Assembly (NCBI GenBank): GCA_900545125.1
Contig: UQXS01000083.1
Coordinates: forward strand, 1 to 9,629
Direction of reading: 5' to 3'
DNA length: 9,629 nucleotides
DNA from: an uncultured Ruminococcus sp.
GTDB taxonomy: Bacteria; Bacillota; Clostridia; Oscillospirales; Ruminococcaceae
Below the pieces are notes generated by a model. It did no database searches. It saw only the letters and a list, made by a program, of their open reading frames with translations, and was not told the DNA's origin. The position numbers and the translations under genes were made by a program. Positions 6,673 to 9,629 of this stretch are shown in pieces (the stretch's first letter is position 1; each line of letters opens with the position of its first letter).

Positions 6673-6689
6673 TATAATACAACATAACT

Positions 6690-6718
6690 ATGATATCACA
6701 TTTTTTTTCGGATGTAAA
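6690..6718 (-). promoter_or_regulatory. Promoter of the ECF S-component gene
   Basis: On the minus strand, TTTACA (6713-6718) and TATCAT (6690-6695) are separated by 17 bases, with TG one base upstream of the -10 as an extended element. Transcription would start near 6682-6684, leaving a leader of about 49 bases before the ATG. Confidence 0.8.
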
Positions 6719-6732
6719 GTCTTTTTAGAAAC

Positions 6733-6750
6733 TTTTCGTGAATTTTCGTG
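6733..6750. repeat. Helically phased direct repeat ttttcgtg x2
   Basis: Two identical 8-base words start at 6733 and 6743, exactly one helical turn apart. They lie 15-32 bases upstream of the -35 box of the ECF promoter, where an activator or repressor could bind. Chance occurrence in AT-rich DNA is also possible. Confidence 0.4.
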
Positions 6751-6876
6751 CGGATCGAACACAAAATATTAAAAAAATGTTAATAGCATATATTATATCT
6801 CGTGTTTATGTGAAATCAATGTGCAAAGTTAACAAAAACGTGCCCTTTTTTTCTCTGTCGGAATGTATTAAAGGTC

Positions 6877-6905
6877 TTGAAATTATTATCATGTTGTGAT
6901 ATAAT
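6877..6905 (+). promoter_or_regulatory. Promoter of the surface-protein gene
   Basis: TTGAAA (6877-6882) and a perfect TATAAT (6900-6905) are 17 bases apart, with an extended -10 TG at 6897-6898. Transcription would begin around 6911-6913, giving a leader of about 80 bases before ATG 6991. The Shine-Dalgarno is aaaggatgg (6975-6983). Confidence 0.87.
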
Positions 6906-6990
6906 GTTATTACAAAATTTGTTAGGCTCTTTTTGCGTACACGCATAATGAACCCCAAATTTAAAAAATAAATGAAAGGATGGAAAACCA

Positions 6991-9629
6991 ATGAAAAAAT
7001 CATGGGGAAAGCGGCTTTTAAGCAGCATTACCTCTGCGGCACTGGCTGTTTCCTATATAATTCCGTCGGGACTTCAGCTTGGCACAGGATTGATCGCTGA
7101 TGCAGGTGAATCGCTGGGCGGCGGCTCATCTGTTGACGATGTTACGTTGCTTGTGGGAAAACAGCCTGTAAATCCGGACGGTGTGCCGTATGATAAGACG
7201 TTTTCAAGTGTTGACGAAGCAATAAGCCAATATGATAAAGACTATGCACTTGGTATTGCATCACAGTTCTGTTTGTTCCTGAAAGGTGATTTTACTCCGA
7301 CAAACAGTGACTCAGAAGGACGTGTTGCCATAGGCGGTAATCTTGACTTTGCTGTGGCTAATAAAGATTGGAGATATTGCATAGGAAGAGGTGATTTCCA
7401 GAATAAAACAACCTTGCCGAATGCTATCAATAACGGCAATTCCGGTTATGCATATCTCATCTGGGACGGCGCTGTCGGCAATGATAAATTATACGGTGTA
7501 AATGTTACCAATAAATATTATAATGATGGCGAAATTTATGATGAAGACTGGAAAATGGTCGTTCAGAATGACGCCGGTGCTGAGTATATCAAAAGTGAAG
7601 CAGGTTCAAACATCGGAGAAAATCCGGAAGATAAAAGATATTCTACAAATTTAGACCGTATATATCAGGCTAAGCTTTTTGATTTCAGTGAGCAATTCCA
7701 GAAATTGAAAGATAGGTCGAATACTCTTGCTTCGTTAGCAGAAAAAGACGGAACAGCAGTATCATGGAATGGCAATACACTTACCTGTACGTATAGCGGA
7801 ACTGATCCGGTTGCATATTTTAATGTTGATAAGTGGAATCCGAGCGGTAACGAAATTATTTTTGACGTTCCGGACGGAACCTATGTTGTTGTAAACTGCA
7901 ATGACGCCAATATCACTATAGGCGCTAATAATAATGACAACCAGATCATGACGACCTATGCAAACAAGAGAATTGATAAGCTTGGTGCAGACGGCAAGAA
8001 TAACAACCCTGATTCGGATAAAATACTTTATAATTTCCCGAAAGCTTCAGAGGTTGATTACAGTGCTTGCTTTAACGGAACAATTTTTGCTCCGTCAGCA
8101 GCTTTCAAGAGCACTGCGGCTGCCAACGGAGGCAATCCGCATCTTTCAGGTGCGCTGATTGCAGCAACTGCCGACGGTCCTGCTGAGTTCGGTTACAGAC
8201 CGTTCAGAGCTCCTATTTCACTGCTCGGTATGGAGTCGGCTTATACAATCGACATGAGCAAGTATATTGCTGATACCGAGACACCTCTTGAGGGCGCAGA
8301 GTTTGGTCTTTTCCCTGTTGGTTCTGACAGCGCAGAAGTTACAGGCATCACCGGCGCAGACGGTAAACTTACACTCGATATCAAGCCTGGCAGATATATC
8401 CTTAAAGAGATAAAGGCTCCGGAGGGATATGAACTTGATGAAACACAGGCGTATTACATCGAAGTTTCCGAAAGCGAAGAAAAAGACTATACAATTCAGA
8501 CGGATGAATATAATATCGACCCTGTTATTTACACAGTCGGCAATAATATCACTCAGGAAGAAATTGATGCAAATCCGTCAAAATATATTCCTGTCGGTGA
8601 ACAGAAGTACAGATATTCATATACTTTAAATTACAGTGACGACGGTGAAAATCTGAAACAGATGGCATGGAACGGGGCAAAGGCTCCTTCAGTAACACTC
8701 GAAAAACTCATCTTAAAGTATCCTTCAGCTAAAAAGGATGTCTATACTCTGGGTCAGGACGGATTTGAGCTTACCGATGATAACAGAGCTCAGTATACTC
8801 CGGCTGAAGAAGCTAAAACACAGTATTCATACACAATTGATTATGATGCCAGCGGCAAAAAGATTCAGCGGATGGCATGGGGCGGTGCAGACTCGCCATC
8901 TATTAATCTTGATAAACTGATTCTGACATATGCAGACGGTACTGAGGGCGTATCGGAAAACGTAGCGTTCCCTCATGGAGGATCATGGTGGAATGAAATT
9001 TCTATCGACTCTCTTGGAATCAGTACGGATAATGTTACTAAGGTTACTTTTGTAATGAGCGGTGACGTTGATGCGAATGCTGATAAGCTCAGAATTATAA
9101 TAAGAGAAGATTCGAGCGAAAACAATACAATTGATAAAAATATTTACGAAGAAAAAAATAACTGGAGCACCGCTCAGGTGGATCCGCAGAAATATTACAA
9201 ACTCTGGAATGACGAAGCTTCAGAGGCAAACGGCAAGGTTCAGGCAACAGTGCCAGGTACTGATGTGATTGTTGAAGCATCTGCTCAGTCTGCAAAAGAA
9301 GACAAGGTGCTTGAAAATGTTACATGGTCAAGCGGCAGCTACTGGTATCAATTTGTTCTTGACGGTCTGAACGATGAGGACAAAAAGAACGTTTCCGAAA
9401 TTGTATTTGTTATGACAGGCAATGTTGAGGCTAATGCTGATAATTTTGTTATTATGGCAAAGTCTGAAGAAAGCAATAATCCAAATTATTCTGTTAAAGA
9501 AACATTCGATTTGTCAAAGGCAGTAAAGGAAGAAATTCCTTTTACAAAGTATTACAAGGTTTATGAGGAATCTTCGCAGAATCCGGGAGGGCCTGGATCC
9601 GGATATCAGAATCCTTCTTATGAGTTGGA
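6991..9629 (+). CDS. Secreted choice-of-anchor A / SpaA repeat surface protein (3' partial)
   Basis: This open frame of 879 codons has no stop before the right edge. Residues 1-38 form a signal peptide: KKSWGKR, a hydrophobic core, and probable cleavage after ADA. Residues ~85-409 match the choice-of-anchor A type of exported protein: YALGIASQFCLFLKGDF (85-101), SEGRVAIGGN (108-117), NGTIFAPSA (362-370) and GALIAATADGPAEFGYRPF (387-405). Residues ~418-492 are a SpaA prealbumin-like domain with K424, TPLEGAEFGLF (431-441) and ILKEIKAPEGY (470-480). E473 and K424 are candidates for an internal isopeptide bond. From ~540 to the edge there are degenerate repeats, then a Gly/Pro-rich linker (NPGGPGSG, 864-871). 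A sorting signal or other wall anchor is expected beyond the window but not seen. Likely role: wall-displayed adhesin or pilus-like protein. Start is set by the signal peptide and by the promoter and ribosome site upstream. Confidence 0.88.
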   Translation, partial: MKKSWGKRLLSSITSAALAVSYIIPSGLQLGTGLIADAGESLGGGSSVDDVTLLVGKQPVNPDGVPYDKTFSSVDEAISQYDKDYALGIASQFCLFLKGDFTPTNSDSEGRVAIGGNLDFAVANKDWRYCIGRGDFQNKTTLPNAINNGNSGYAYLIWDGAVGNDKLYGVNVTNKYYNDGEIYDEDWKMVVQNDAGAEYIKSEAGSNIGENPEDKRYSTNLDRIYQAKLFDFSEQFQKLKDRSNTLASLAEKDGTAVSWNGNTLTCTYSGTDPVAYFNVDKWNPSGNEIIFDVPDGTYVVVNCNDANITIGANNNDNQIMTTYANKRIDKLGADGKNNNPDSDKILYNFPKASEVDYSACFNGTIFAPSAAFKSTAAANGGNPHLSGALIAATADGPAEFGYRPFRAPISLLGMESAYTIDMSKYIADTETPLEGAEFGLFPVGSDSAEVTGITGADGKLTLDIKPGRYILKEIKAPEGYELDETQAYYIEVSESEEKDYTIQTDEYNIDPVIYTVGNNITQEEIDANPSKYIPVGEQKYRYSYTLNYSDDGENLKQMAWNGAKAPSVTLEKLILKYPSAKKDVYTLGQDGFELTDDNRAQYTPAEEAKTQYSYTIDYDASGKKIQRMAWGGADSPSINLDKLILTYADGTEGVSENVAFPHGGSWWNEISIDSLGISTDNVTKVTFVMSGDVDANADKLRIIIREDSSENNTIDKNIYEEKNNWSTAQVDPQKYYKLWNDEASEANGKVQATVPGTDVIVEASAQSAKEDKVLENVTWSSGSYWYQFVLDGLNDEDKKNVSEIVFVMTGNVEANADNFVIMAKSEESNNPNYSVKETFDLSKAVKEEIPFTKYYKVYEESSQNPGGPGSGYQNPSYEL
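8605..8941 (+). repeat. Two protein-level repeats with 70-residue period (type A)
   Basis: Residues 541-577 and 611-647 align without gaps at a 70-residue (210-base) offset: YSYTLNY/YSYTIDY, QMAWNGA/RMAWGGA and VTLEKLILKY/INLDKLILTY. They are diverged rather than identical, so old duplications. I do not recognise the domain; the beta-strand-like alternation suggests a small beta-sandwich module. Confidence 0.8.
8968..9568 (+). repeat. Two protein-level repeats with 119-residue period (type B)
   Basis: Residues ~660-740 and ~779-859 align at a 119-residue (357-base) offset: GGSWWNEI/SGSYWYQF, VTFVMSGDVDANAD/IVFVMTGNVEANAD and QKYYKLW/TKYYKVY. The block probably continues past the right edge. 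Confidence 0.8.

Larger units (their letters stand above)
6635..6990. other. Divergent AT-rich intergenic region
   Basis: These 356 bases separate the minus-strand ECF gene from the plus-strand adhesin. They hold the ECF Shine-Dalgarno, palindrome and promoter on the left (6641-6718) and the adhesin promoter and leader on the right (6877-6990). The middle, 6719-6876, is very AT-rich and has two copies of ttttcgtg spaced ten bases apart (6733-6740, 6743-6750). Short frames here are low-complexity and lack ribosome sites; I see no gene. Confidence 0.7.

Noticed and set aside
6129..6677. Plus-strand frames (71 and 110 codons) opposite the ECF gene
   Set aside because: They mirror the ECF S component, which has the proper Shine-Dalgarno, promoter and family motifs on the minus strand.
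6934..6947. Possible hairpin tgcg-taca-cgca in the adhesin leader
   Set aside because: Only four base pairs with no T tract; too weak to call an attenuator or riboswitch.
6806..7028. Short minus-strand frames over the adhesin promoter and signal peptide
   Set aside because: Low-complexity, Phe/His/Lys-rich translations in AT-rich leader DNA that overlap a strong plus-strand promoter.

Overview
The window reads as a low-to-moderate G+C Gram-positive (Clostridia, Ruminococcus-like) cell-envelope region. About 970 bases of clearly different, Gram-negative (betaproteobacterial, Sutterella-like) DNA are joined to its left end. The assignment rests on protein families and phrasing: an Mla phospholipid-transport ATPase and permease, which belong to diderm bacteria, on the left; a SEDS protein, an LTA-synthase-like enzyme, a teichoic-acid-type glycerophosphotransferase, an ECF transporter subunit and a SpaA-containing surface protein on the right. 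Purine-rich Shine-Dalgarno sites and TTGACA/TATAAT promoters also mark the right side. The left part is visibly richer in G+C.

Layout. Positions 1-749 hold most of mlaF, open at the left edge. Positions 746-1636 hold an in-frame chimera: the first ~76 residues are the N-terminus of MlaE and the remaining ~220 are the C-terminal half of a RodA/FtsW-type SEDS glycosyltransferase. The switch lies at about 962-985 and is most economically an assembly or template-switch artefact, so linkage of mlaF to the rest should not be trusted. A strong hairpin terminator follows the SEDS fragment (1662-1701).

Positions 1732-5946 are a self-contained three-gene operon with a near-consensus promoter and a closing terminator. 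It encodes (i) a five-helix membrane sulfatase/LTA-synthase-like phosphotransferase, (ii) an 83-residue one-helix protein with a YIDPATTS motif, and (iii) a 672-residue fusion of a YidC/Oxa1-type insertase domain with a CDP-glycerol glycerophosphotransferase (TagF-like) domain. Together they look like a machine for making or decorating a polyol-phosphate envelope polymer. The fusion and its small partner are the most unusual content here.

Convergent to the operon is an ECF-transporter S component (5978-6634, minus), which shares the bidirectional terminator at 5921-5946. A 356-base AT-rich divergent intergenic region (6635-6990) carries a promoter for each flanking gene. From 6991 to the right edge runs an unfinished large secreted protein: signal peptide, choice-of-anchor A region, one SpaA (prealbumin-like) domain and then degenerate repeats. 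It is probably a wall-anchored adhesin whose anchor lies beyond the window. No tRNA, rRNA, CRISPR array or insertion sequence was seen.
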